DNA of 15,236 bases from positions 1 to 15,236 of the forward strand of contig JAILIJ010000206.1 in the NCBI GenBank assembly GCA_024695315.1, written 5' to 3'. The translations under genes were made by a program, and so were the position numbers. Source of the stretch: Bacteroidaceae bacterium. Its GTDB lineage: Bacteria > Bacteroidota > Bacteroidia > Bacteroidales > Bacteroidaceae. Below the pieces are notes generated by a model. That model was not told the DNA's origin, did not search any database, and saw only the letters and a program-made list of their open reading frames with translations. Positions 8,901 to 14,061 of this stretch are shown here, one piece after another. How positions within the stretch are numbered: the stretch's first letter is position 1; each line of letters opens with the position of its first letter.

Positions 8901-9007
8901 GTGTTATATTCGGTACACTTTCTTCACTCTTCGTAGCTGCTCCAACAGCATTCATCGTAATGGGTGGCAAGAGCATCAAGGAAGAAGATGACAATGCTGA
9001 GGCATAA
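5966..9007 (+). CDS. secDF: Fused protein-export membrane protein SecDF
   Basis: Inner-membrane RND-family accessory of the SecYEG translocon that uses the proton gradient to help pull secreted proteins across. The 1013 residues contain SecD followed by SecF, a fusion common in Bacteroidota. SecD features are an N-terminal membrane helix (about 8-28), the GLGLDLKGGMNVILEV segment (71-86), the periplasmic domain, and the helix bundle with MAVDANVLIYERTKEEM (around 565). SecF features are SIDFTGGRNY (around 709), the GPSIAEDI segment, and YSINDKVVVFDRIREN (around 906), with the aspartates expected for proton relay. Between about residues 250 and 295 is an Ala/Thr/Glu-rich low-complexity stretch within the SecD periplasmic region. 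The gene has its own promoter and a strong terminator, so it is probably transcribed alone. Codon use suggests high expression. Confidence 0.97.
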   Translation: MQNKGFIKFLAVALTLICCFYLSFSVVTWHVDKEAASMDEKKAELYLDSLNTNKFYLGSYTLKDCRETGIGLGLDLKGGMNVILEVSVPEVINTLADHKTDPAFVQALNDAKKETVEDQSNFINVFVQKYKENAKGTPLASIFATQQLKGKVNTNSTDNEVIEVLHQSVDEAVNNSFNVLRTRIDRFGVVQPNIQKIEGQSGRIMIELPGIKEPERVRKLLQGSANLEFWETYDTQAIVPLLVQLNNALRNNVKSTAKADTTATAQTANEETEANADSAKNSSSILAQVKSENKANINEDKAVEEMKKENPLFAILSPAQGDYGCVVGMALSNDTAEINKLINSETAKRILPVDLSLKWGVKGEDKAGKVFHLYAIRMTGKAGRAPLEGEVVTEAKDEFDQFGRPCVSMKMNTEGARRWSSLTEANVGHAIAIVLDNCVYSAPNVNGKIDGGSSQITGNFTTNDTKDLANVLQSGRMPAPASIVQEDIVGPTLGQQSIEAGAWSCVIAFILLMIYMVAMYGFKAGMIANCALILNFFFSFGILTSLGAALTMSGIAGMVLTLGMAVDANVLIYERTKEEMKAGKNVKNAIDAGYSNAFSAIFDSNLTTIITGVILYNFGTGPIKGFATTLMIGIVCSFFTAVWLTRIAYEHFVNNGKWHDLTFTTPLSKNLMQGTKFNFMGKYKLSFSVFGILAVICLASLFTRRLSQSIDFTGGRNYKVEFVKEVNPEDVKTAIVNKFESKKTSDDAVTVSVISVVGADGKTGNTVRVSTNYRINEDGANIDAEIENTLYDAFVEGGFIDGTVTAEQFLDRDNRDGGSIISSQKVGPSIAEDITIGAIKSVILAIFAIFIYILIRFRNLAYSLGAILALVVDTLLVIGAFSLFYGILPFSLEIDQTFIGAILTVIGYSINDKVVVFDRIRENFQLYPKRDRQRLFNEALNSCLARTINTSVSTFVVLLAIITLGGESIRGFAFAMILGVIFGTLSSLFVAAPTAFIVMGGKSIKEEDDNAEA

Positions 9008-9062
9008 CATGAATATCACATTTTATTGACAATTTGTTAAATAAAATGATAAATAAATAGCA

Positions 9063-9101
9063 AAAGAGGTTCTACCATAGTTGTAGAACCTCTTTTTTTT
9101 A
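9063..9101 (+). terminator. Rho-independent terminator of secDF
   Basis: AAAGAGGTTCTAC pairs perfectly with GTAGAACCTCTTT across the seven-base loop CATAGTT and runs directly into a T-tract. It starts 55 bp after the stop codon. Confidence 0.93.
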
Positions 9102-9142
9102 CAAAAAACACTCTAACAAATATGAATATGACAAAAATAAAT

Positions 9143-9150
9143 TAACTTTG
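9143..9150 (+). promoter_or_regulatory. -7 element of mltG promoter
   Basis: TAACTTTG matches TAnnTTTG, only 8 bp before ATG 9159. Initiation about 5 nt downstream would leave a leader of only a few bases. No -33 TTTG is seen at the usual spacing. Confidence 0.55.
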
Positions 9151-9158
9151 CGACCAAT

Positions 9159-10166
9159 ATGAAAAAGTTATTAATATCCATAGCTGTAATTATAGCAATA
9201 TTTGCTGTAGCAGCTTATGCCTTATTTTCGTCTCCTTTCAATATAAATGAAAAGACATACATTTATGTTGACAAAGATGACAACATAGACTCTGTACGCG
9301 TAAAAATAGAAAACGCAGGCAGAGCAAGCAACATGTTGGGATTTACTATCACATCATGGATAAAGGGATTTAACACTCCACGTACAGGACGTTTCGCCAT
9401 TACCCCTGGAGATAACTTATTCAACCTTACACGCCATATAGCAAATGGCATGCAAGAACCAATAAAACTTACTGTACCAGAAGTAAGAACCGTAGATGCC
9501 ATGATGGCCAAACTCGGAAAAGTATTGATGATTGACAGCGCTGACATAGCACAGGTCATCAATGATTCCATATTCATGGACAGCTTAGGATATAAAAAGG
9601 AAACTTTACCATGCCTGTTCATTCCAAACACCTATGAAGTATACTGGAATATTTCACCAGAAATACTTATCAAAAAACTTCATAAGGAAAAAGAAAGATT
9701 CTGGAATGAAGAAAGACGCGCAAAAGCAAAAGCTAACAACTACACCATTGAAGAGGTTGTTACTCTTGCTTCTATCGTAGAAAGCGAAACAAGCTACAAT
9801 CCTGAAAAATCAACAATAGCAGGATTATATATCAATAGACTAAAGATTGGAATGCCTCTTCAGAGTGATCCAACAATTATATTTGCTCTTCAGGATTTCA
9901 CTATTAGGCGTGTAACCCACGAGCAACTGAAATTTGAATCACCATACAACACATACATAAACACCGGACTTCCACCGGGTCCAATTCGAATCCCTTCAAT
10001 AAGAGGAATCGACGCGGTTCTTAATTATGACCATAACGACTACCTATACATGTGCGCTAAAGAAGACTTCTCTGGAAGCCATAATTTCACAAACAACTAC
10101 AACGAACACATGCAAAATGCTCGTCGTTATCAAAAGGCTCTTAATGCAAGGGGAATAATGAAATAA
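9159..10166 (+). CDS. mltG: Endolytic murein transglycosylase MltG
   Basis: Inner-membrane-anchored YceG/MltG enzyme that cuts nascent glycan strands and is thought to set their length. The 335 residues begin with a short positively charged end and one membrane helix (about 4-23); the rest lies in the periplasm. After a LysM-like N-terminal region the catalytic domain carries LASIVESET (203-211) with E208 aligned to the catalytic Glu218 of E. coli MltG. Further signatures are INRLKIGMPLQSDPT (about 225-239) and PYNTYINTGLPPGPI (about 262-276), both family hallmarks. ddh, another peptidoglycan gene, follows after 60 bp without a terminator, so the two may be co-transcribed. Start choice is supported by the signal anchor beginning right at this ATG. 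Confidence 0.96.
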   Translation: MKKLLISIAVIIAIFAVAAYALFSSPFNINEKTYIYVDKDDNIDSVRVKIENAGRASNMLGFTITSWIKGFNTPRTGRFAITPGDNLFNLTRHIANGMQEPIKLTVPEVRTVDAMMAKLGKVLMIDSADIAQVINDSIFMDSLGYKKETLPCLFIPNTYEVYWNISPEILIKKLHKEKERFWNEERRAKAKANNYTIEEVVTLASIVESETSYNPEKSTIAGLYINRLKIGMPLQSDPTIIFALQDFTIRRVTHEQLKFESPYNTYINTGLPPGPIRIPSIRGIDAVLNYDHNDYLYMCAKEDFSGSHNFTNNYNEHMQNARRYQKALNARGIMK

Positions 10167-10226
10167 TCTTGCGAAAGCAAACATAATAAACGATAACACA
10201 ATACAAACAACTCAAACAATAATAAT

Positions 10227-11126
10227 ATGGAAAAGATTAAGGTAGCCATCGTAGGTTATGGCAACATCGGTAAGTACGCACTTGAAGCCATCGAAGCTTC
10301 AAAAGACATGGAATGTGTAGGCGTAGTACGTCGTCATGGAGCAGAGAATCTCCCAGCAGAACTCGCAAACATTCCTGTAGTAAAAAACATTTCCGAACTT
10401 AAGGGCGTACAGGTTGCTATCCTCGCTACTCCAACACGTAAGGTAGAAGAATACGCAAAGCAGTGTCTTGCGTTAGGCATAAACACAGTAGACTCTTTCG
10501 ACATTCACACACAGATTGTTGACCTTCGCCGTTCACTCGATGCTGTTGCTAAGGCTAACAATGCAGTAAGCATCATATCAGCTGGCTGGGACCCAGGATC
10601 TGACTCAATAGTTCGCACACTTATGGAGAGTTTGGCTCCAAAGGGCGTTTCTTACACTAATTTCGGTCCTGGTCGTTCTATGGGACATTCAGTTGCCGTT
10701 CGTGCAATAGAAGGCGTAAAAGACGCCCTTTCTATGACAATTCCTGTAGGCACAGGTATTCACCGCCGTATGGTATATGTTGAACTCGAAGACGGAGCAG
10801 ATTTCAAGAAGGTTGAAGCTGCTATTAAAGCTGACCCTTATTTCGTAAACGACGAAACACACGTTCAGCAGGTTCCATGTGTTGACGATCTCAACGATGT
10901 AGGCCACGGAGTAAACCTCGTTCGCAAGGGTGTAAGTGGAAAAACTCACAACCAGCTTTTTGAGTTTGATATGAAGATCAACAACCCTGCACTCACATCA
11001 CAAGTTCTCATTAACGTTGCCAGAGCATCATTAAAGCAAAAGCCAGGTGCTTACACAATGATTGAAATTCCTGTAATCGACATGCTCTACGGAGACAAGG
11101 AGGAATTAATTCGTCATCTTGTATAA
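10227..11126 (+). CDS. ddh: meso-Diaminopimelate D-dehydrogenase
   Basis: NADPH-dependent cytoplasmic enzyme (EC 1.4.1.16) that interconverts tetrahydrodipicolinate plus ammonia and meso-diaminopimelate in a single step, supplying lysine and peptidoglycan cross-links. The 299 residues are slightly below the roughly 320-residue Corynebacterium enzyme. The Rossmann motif is GYGNIG (10-15). Substrate-site segments are VDSFDIH (88-94), GWDPGSDS (120-127) and FGPGRSMGHS (146-155), all characteristic of the family. The C-terminal HNQLFEFDMKINNPALTSQV provides the conserved His/Asn region. It lies 60 bp after mltG and ends at a strong terminator; no separate promoter was recognised. Confidence 0.95.
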   Translation: MEKIKVAIVGYGNIGKYALEAIEASKDMECVGVVRRHGAENLPAELANIPVVKNISELKGVQVAILATPTRKVEEYAKQCLALGINTVDSFDIHTQIVDLRRSLDAVAKANNAVSIISAGWDPGSDSIVRTLMESLAPKGVSYTNFGPGRSMGHSVAVRAIEGVKDALSMTIPVGTGIHRRMVYVELEDGADFKKVEAAIKADPYFVNDETHVQQVPCVDDLNDVGHGVNLVRKGVSGKTHNQLFEFDMKINNPALTSQVLINVARASLKQKPGAYTMIEIPVIDMLYGDKEELIRHLV

Positions 11127-11151
11127 GAGAACAATAAAAGTTAAATAGATA

Positions 11152-11203
11152 AAAGGTTTACATTCTTGTTTTATTACAAAATGTAAACCTTTATTCTTTT
11201 TTT
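11152..11203 (+). terminator. Terminator of the mltG-ddh unit
   Basis: AAAGGTTTACATT (11152-11164) pairs with AATGTAAACCTTT (11180-11192). The 15-nt interval contains a further TTGT/ACAA pairing, so the stem is nearly continuous with one bulged C. ATTCTTTTTTT follows. Confidence 0.9.
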
Positions 11204-11220
11204 GTAATTTGTATATATGA

Positions 11221-11269
11221 TTGAGCAGTGTTTGAGCAGTGTTTGAGCGGTGCTCAAACACTGCTCAAA
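11221..11269. repeat. 11-bp repeat array forming an 18-bp perfect hairpin
   Basis: Three head-to-tail copies of TTGAGCAGTGT (11221, 11232, and 11243, the last with G for A and a changed end) are followed by two copies in inverse orientation. The result is a perfect palindrome with 18-bp arms at 11231-11248 and 11252-11269 and a three-base GGT loop. It lies just past the ddh terminator and has no T-run after it, so it is not an ordinary terminator. Confidence 0.9.
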
Positions 11270-11412
11270 TGGTAATAAAGCAAGATCTGTTAGCATCTTA
11301 GTTGTAAGTGGTGAATGGACTTTTAATGCTGAATAATTCTTTCATTTGAGCGCAATGTTTTTTGTAAAGTTCAGCAGGAATAGTTCTATTATTCAGTAGA
11401 AATTTTCAAAAT

Positions 11413-11496
11413 CATTCAATGGTACAGTCGTACCATTGAATGGTATGACTGTACCATTGAGTGATACGACCATATCATTGAATGATTTCATGAATT
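11413..11496. repeat. Four 21-bp tandem units with nested palindromes
   Basis: Units begin at 11413, 11434, 11455 and 11476, each opening with CATTSARTG. The first three keep the pattern CATTGAATGGTA, five or six variable bases, then GTAC or a variant; the fourth is degenerate. Each junction is palindromic: CATTCAATGGTAC (11413-11425) pairs perfectly with GTACCATTGAATG (11430-11442) across a four-base AGTC spacer. The array shows both strict periodicity and dyad symmetry. Confidence 0.85.
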
Positions 11497-11665
11497 ATTT
11501 CGCAATATGTATAGAATTGCCCAGTAGGAATAAAGAAATTATTCTGCTTCAATTAATAAAATGTTCTGCATGAAGGTGCGCTAAAGAGTCAAAGTTTTAG
11601 CGAACATAAAAGAATAAACAAGACTTTGTTATTTTTTTGCACATTTCGTTTTTGCAAAAAACAAT

Positions 11666-11713
11666 GCTAATTTAATGTATATTAAACGACCATTTAACAC
11701 GCGTTAAATTAGC
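11666..11713. repeat. 10-bp inverted repeat enclosing a TTTAAC/GTTAAA dyad
   Basis: GCTAATTTAA (11666-11675) and TTAAATTAGC (11704-11713) are perfect inverse copies, 28 bp apart. Overlapping the right arm is TTTAACACGCGTTAAA (about 11693-11708), itself a dyad with 6-bp arms. It lies at the edge of the transposase fossil, but nothing shows that it is that element's end. Confidence 0.5.
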
Positions 11714-11742
11714 GTTAACCATAAATTATATAGTAGGCAAAT

Positions 11743-11916
11743 TGGAGGCATCTTGCAGATGCCCTTGTCGGCAATGAACTTGTCAAAGATCTGCTCGATG
11801 AAATGCTTATCTTCTAGAGGCTTCCTATCATCATCCCCTGGCATTACAATAAAATTCAGCAGTTCGCCATTTTCGTAACAAATCGGGTGCAGTTTGAAGT
11901 CAAAGAGCCACCCATA
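11743..11916 (-). pseudogene. Remnant of an IS982-family transposase
   Basis: Minus-strand translation gives GWLFDFKLHPICYENGELLN, then FIVMPGDDDRKPLED, and further on FIADKGICK. This follows the DDE core of IS982-type transposases (GW.FGFKLH.IC...GELLNF...PG..DDRKPL, then DKGYIGK). An in-frame stop lies immediately upstream (11917-11919), and the similarity ends after ADKGICK, so about 58 residues of a roughly 300-residue protein survive. The terminal inverted repeats of the element were not recognised. It is a decayed insertion sequence, not active. Confidence 0.75.
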
Positions 11917-11951
11917 CTATAAATCTAAAAGTGTATAAAAACAAATAAAGA

Positions 11952-11971
11952 TGAGCCATATAACTGGCTCA
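11952..11971 (-). terminator. Probable terminator of the minus-strand anti-sigma-like gene
   Basis: TGAGCCA and TGGCTCA pair across six bases. On the minus strand the stem is followed by TCTTTATTTGTTTTT. It lies about 110 bp beyond the stop codon at 12082. The stem is short and the T-tract interrupted, so confidence is moderate. Confidence 0.5.
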
Positions 11972-12081
11972 CCCTTATTCTGTGATGGAAATTATTACCA
12001 TCAAATGATGAAAAAACTTCACAGCATTCACCATTGGTTTTTAGTTAAGCATCGATTAGTTTAATATATGTAAAGCAAAAG

Positions 12082-12573
12082 TTAATCAGTTTTATTTATC
12101 AAAAGTGAATCAGATGATACACTTGCTGATTTCATTTCAGCCTGTGAGTTATCTTTCACCTTGATTGCCGCAGAAATTTCATCACTCTTTATATAAGGAT
12201 TTATGGCTGTAACATTATCAACCCCGTTAGAATGATCTGCTCCTATAGAGTGTTCTGCTGCATTTCCTATTGTCAAAACTATAGCAACAATAGCAGCGGC
12301 CTTAAACAATGGCGCAAATCTGCTTCGTATGCTGACAATTCGTGGTTTAGTACCGCTTTCTTTCTCTATGAGCTTCATCATCTTTGTATCAAAGTCTTCA
12401 CCAAGATTAATGTTAGATGCTTCAGACTCATAACGGAATATTTCCACAAACTTAGAAAGATGGGAAGGTACATCTTCTTGTGAGAAGAAAGAACGAAGAA
12501 TCTGCTCCTCCTGCAATGTTGTCTCACATGCAAAATAGCGTTCTAATAATTGTTCTATGTACTTATAATCCAT
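12082..12573 (-). CDS. Single-pass membrane protein, probable anti-sigma-like partner of an ECF sigma factor
   Basis: A 163-residue protein beginning MDYKYIEQLLERYFACETTL, with a QEEQILRSFF segment. These are features I recall from small Bacteroidota proteins encoded immediately after ECF (sigma-24 type) genes, often mis-annotated as pyruvate ferredoxin oxidoreductase. The acidic helical N-terminal part (1-80) would be cytoplasmic, with one membrane segment at about 87-106 and a Ser/Asp/Asn-rich periplasmic tail. This layout fits a transmembrane anti-sigma factor. No zinc-binding HxxxCxxC motif is present, so it is not a classical ZAS domain. No sigma gene lies next to it: upstream is only a promoter, downstream a fossil-rich gap. 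Its upstream ECF-type promoter suggests control by a sigma factor encoded elsewhere. The role is inferred from context and resemblance. Confidence 0.65.
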   Translation of the reverse strand: MDYKYIEQLLERYFACETTLQEEQILRSFFSQEDVPSHLSKFVEIFRYESEASNINLGEDFDTKMMKLIEKESGTKPRIVSIRSRFAPLFKAAAIVAIVLTIGNAAEHSIGADHSNGVDNVTAINPYIKSDEISAAIKVKDNSQAEMKSASVSSDSLLINKTD

Positions 12574-12625
12574 TCTTTACTTTTTTATTGTTTTACTAGG
12601 TCTTTTATTAGGCCTCTCTATATTG

Positions 12626-12653
12626 TAGACGAATGAAAAAAAAGAAAGTTACA
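12626..12653 (-). promoter_or_regulatory. ECF-sigma-type promoter of the anti-sigma-like gene
   Basis: On the minus strand: TGTAAC (12648-12653), a T-rich 16-bp spacer, then CGTCTA (12626-12631). AAC at -35 and CGTC at -10 with 16-17 bp between are the general hallmarks of ECF-sigma promoters. Transcription would begin near 12619, about 45 nt before ATG 12573. No TAnnTTTG element is present, so primary-sigma transcription is less likely here. Confidence 0.65.
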
Positions 12654-12857
12654 AAAAAAAGAGATTTTTTTTATTATTTTTTTCTACTTCCACTTAACCA
12701 TTGTATATCAAGTTTTTTATATACATATATAGCATCCTACAATTAAGAAAGCCGACTACAAGGAATAACATATAAATGAAAACACATAAAATATCACTGT
12801 ATCATAGTTTTACATGAAACATAATTTTGTCTTCCTGTAACAAAAAACAAGAAATGG

Positions 12858-12920
12858 TATATTTGTGTTATCATTTGACCTTTAATTTATAAATGAATAA
12901 GGGTATTTTTGATAATTTTG
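12858..12920 (+). promoter_or_regulatory. Clustered -7 elements upstream of the GH53 operon
   Basis: Three exact TAnnTTTG matches precede the galactanase: TATATTTG (12858-12865), TATTTTTG (12904-12911) and TAATTTTG (12913-12920). The last two are 9 bp apart and would give leaders of about 25-35 nt. No TTTG at the proper -33 distance was found. Lack of a good -33 fits a promoter needing an activator, but that is inference. The rest of 12654-12857 is AT-rich with no gene. Confidence 0.45.
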
Positions 12921-12952
12921 AAACCGAGAAAAATAATTAGACATAATCAACT

Positions 12953-14053
12953 ATGAACAAAACATTAATTACTGCACTTCTGCTGATGCAAACATGCTTC
13001 TTGTCGGCTCAGAAATTGCAAAAAGACTTCGTAAAAGGAGCCGATGTAGGTTTTCTCCTTGGACAGGAAAAGAGAGGAACAAAGTTTCATGACCGTAATG
13101 GTAATGAACGCGAGTGTATTGAAATGCTCAAAAACGATTATCAAATCGGGGCGATACGAATGCGAGTATGGGTTAATCCGCGATGGGGAGGATGTGACAA
13201 AAACGAATTGCTACAAATCGCAAAGAGAACAAAAAAATTGGGCATGGACTTAATGGTCGATTTCCACTATAGCGATTCTTGGGCTGACCCTGCAAAACAA
13301 CCTATACCAAAGGCTTGGTTAGGCCATTCCTTCGAAGAAATGAAACAGGATGTACGAAATCACACTATAGAAGTACTGACTTTACTAAAAGAAAACGATA
13401 TTACTCCTCGATGGGTTCAAGTTGGTAATGAGACTACCAACGGAATGTTATGGAACGTAAAAACGGATGAGCGCGGATTTGAGATCAAAGACGAAAAAGG
13501 CAATACTACAGTTACCGAGAGCATGGGACATATCAAAACTGAGCCACAACAATATGCTGGTTTCATCCGTGCAGGCTATGACGCCGTAAAGGAAGTATTT
13601 CCAAAAGCAATAGTTATCGTACACCTCGACCGTGGTCATAAGCAGAGTATCTACGACCAGAATTTGGACACAATAGTCAAATATGGCGGTAAATTCGATA
13701 TGATTGGTATGTCACTCTACCCTTATTGGGCTATGGAAGGTCATCCTGAACTAAATGCCGATCAAATCATAACCGACTGCATGGCTAACATAAGATACGT
13801 TAGTAAGAAATATAAATGTGACGTAATGATCGTAGAAACTGGATACGAAGTGGATGAAAAGCATCCTGAAGTAATGGAAGAAGGACGTCGACAGCTCACT
13901 CGAGTAATCAAAGAGTCACAAACCGAAACCAACGGACATTGCAGAGGTGTGTTTTACTGGGAACCACAATGTATGCCTGGAGGCTATAAACTTGGAGCTT
14001 TTGACCATAATGCAGCTCCAACAGTAATAATGGATGGTTTTATCGAAAAATAA
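12953..14053 (+). CDS. Secreted arabinogalactan endo-beta-1,4-galactanase (GH53)
   Basis: Hydrolyses internal beta-1,4-galactosyl bonds in the galactan side chains of pectin. The 366 residues start with a signal peptide (cleavage probably after LSA at 19), so the protein is exported. The mature part is a (beta/alpha)8 barrel of clan GH-A: KGADVGF at the first strand, IRMRVWVNP (68-76), the DFHYSDSWADPAKQ loop (103-116), the acid/base E160 in VQVGNETTNGMLW, and the nucleophile E295 in MIVETGY. All are GH53 hallmarks, and the length is a single catalytic domain without a carbohydrate-binding module. No lipobox is seen at the cleavage site, so a periplasmic or free form is more likely than a surface lipoprotein. 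The esterase-like gene follows after 8 bp. No SusC/SusD pair is in view, but the operon continues past the window. Confidence 0.95.
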   Translation: MNKTLITALLLMQTCFLSAQKLQKDFVKGADVGFLLGQEKRGTKFHDRNGNERECIEMLKNDYQIGAIRMRVWVNPRWGGCDKNELLQIAKRTKKLGMDLMVDFHYSDSWADPAKQPIPKAWLGHSFEEMKQDVRNHTIEVLTLLKENDITPRWVQVGNETTNGMLWNVKTDERGFEIKDEKGNTTVTESMGHIKTEPQQYAGFIRAGYDAVKEVFPKAIVIVHLDRGHKQSIYDQNLDTIVKYGGKFDMIGMSLYPYWAMEGHPELNADQIITDCMANIRYVSKKYKCDVMIVETGYEVDEKHPEVMEEGRRQLTRVIKESQTETNGHCRGVFYWEPQCMPGGYKLGAFDHNAAPTVIMDGFIEK

Positions 14054-14061
14054 CAAACAAT

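Larger units (their letters stand above)
11270..12081. other. Gene-poor zone with repeats and a transposase fossil
   Basis: No intact gene is seen on either strand across about 800 bases. The itemised contents are a 21-bp-period array, inverted repeats, an IS982-type transposase remnant and a minus-strand terminator. There is also a degenerate duplicated motif (CAGCAGGAATA near 11372 and CAGTAGGAATA near 11522, each followed by ATTATTC). A 35-codon open stretch on the minus strand (11298-11405) has no start and no recognised family. Confidence 0.6.

Noticed and set aside
11298..11405. 35-codon minus-strand stretch ending at a stop (contains IPAELYKKHCAQMKELF)
   Set aside because: It reads somewhat like a protein C-terminus but has no start, a stop just upstream and no recognised family; too short to claim.
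11221..11496. Possible CRISPR array
   Set aside because: Repeat units are 11 and 21 bp with no unique spacers between them, and no cas genes are nearby.
11983..12003. TGATGG/CCATCA small dyad
   Set aside because: Six-base arms in AT-rich DNA; not distinguishable from chance.
12702..12725. TGTATAT/ATATACA dyad upstream of the GH53 operon
   Set aside because: Pure A/T-rich symmetry expected by chance in this composition; no supporting context.
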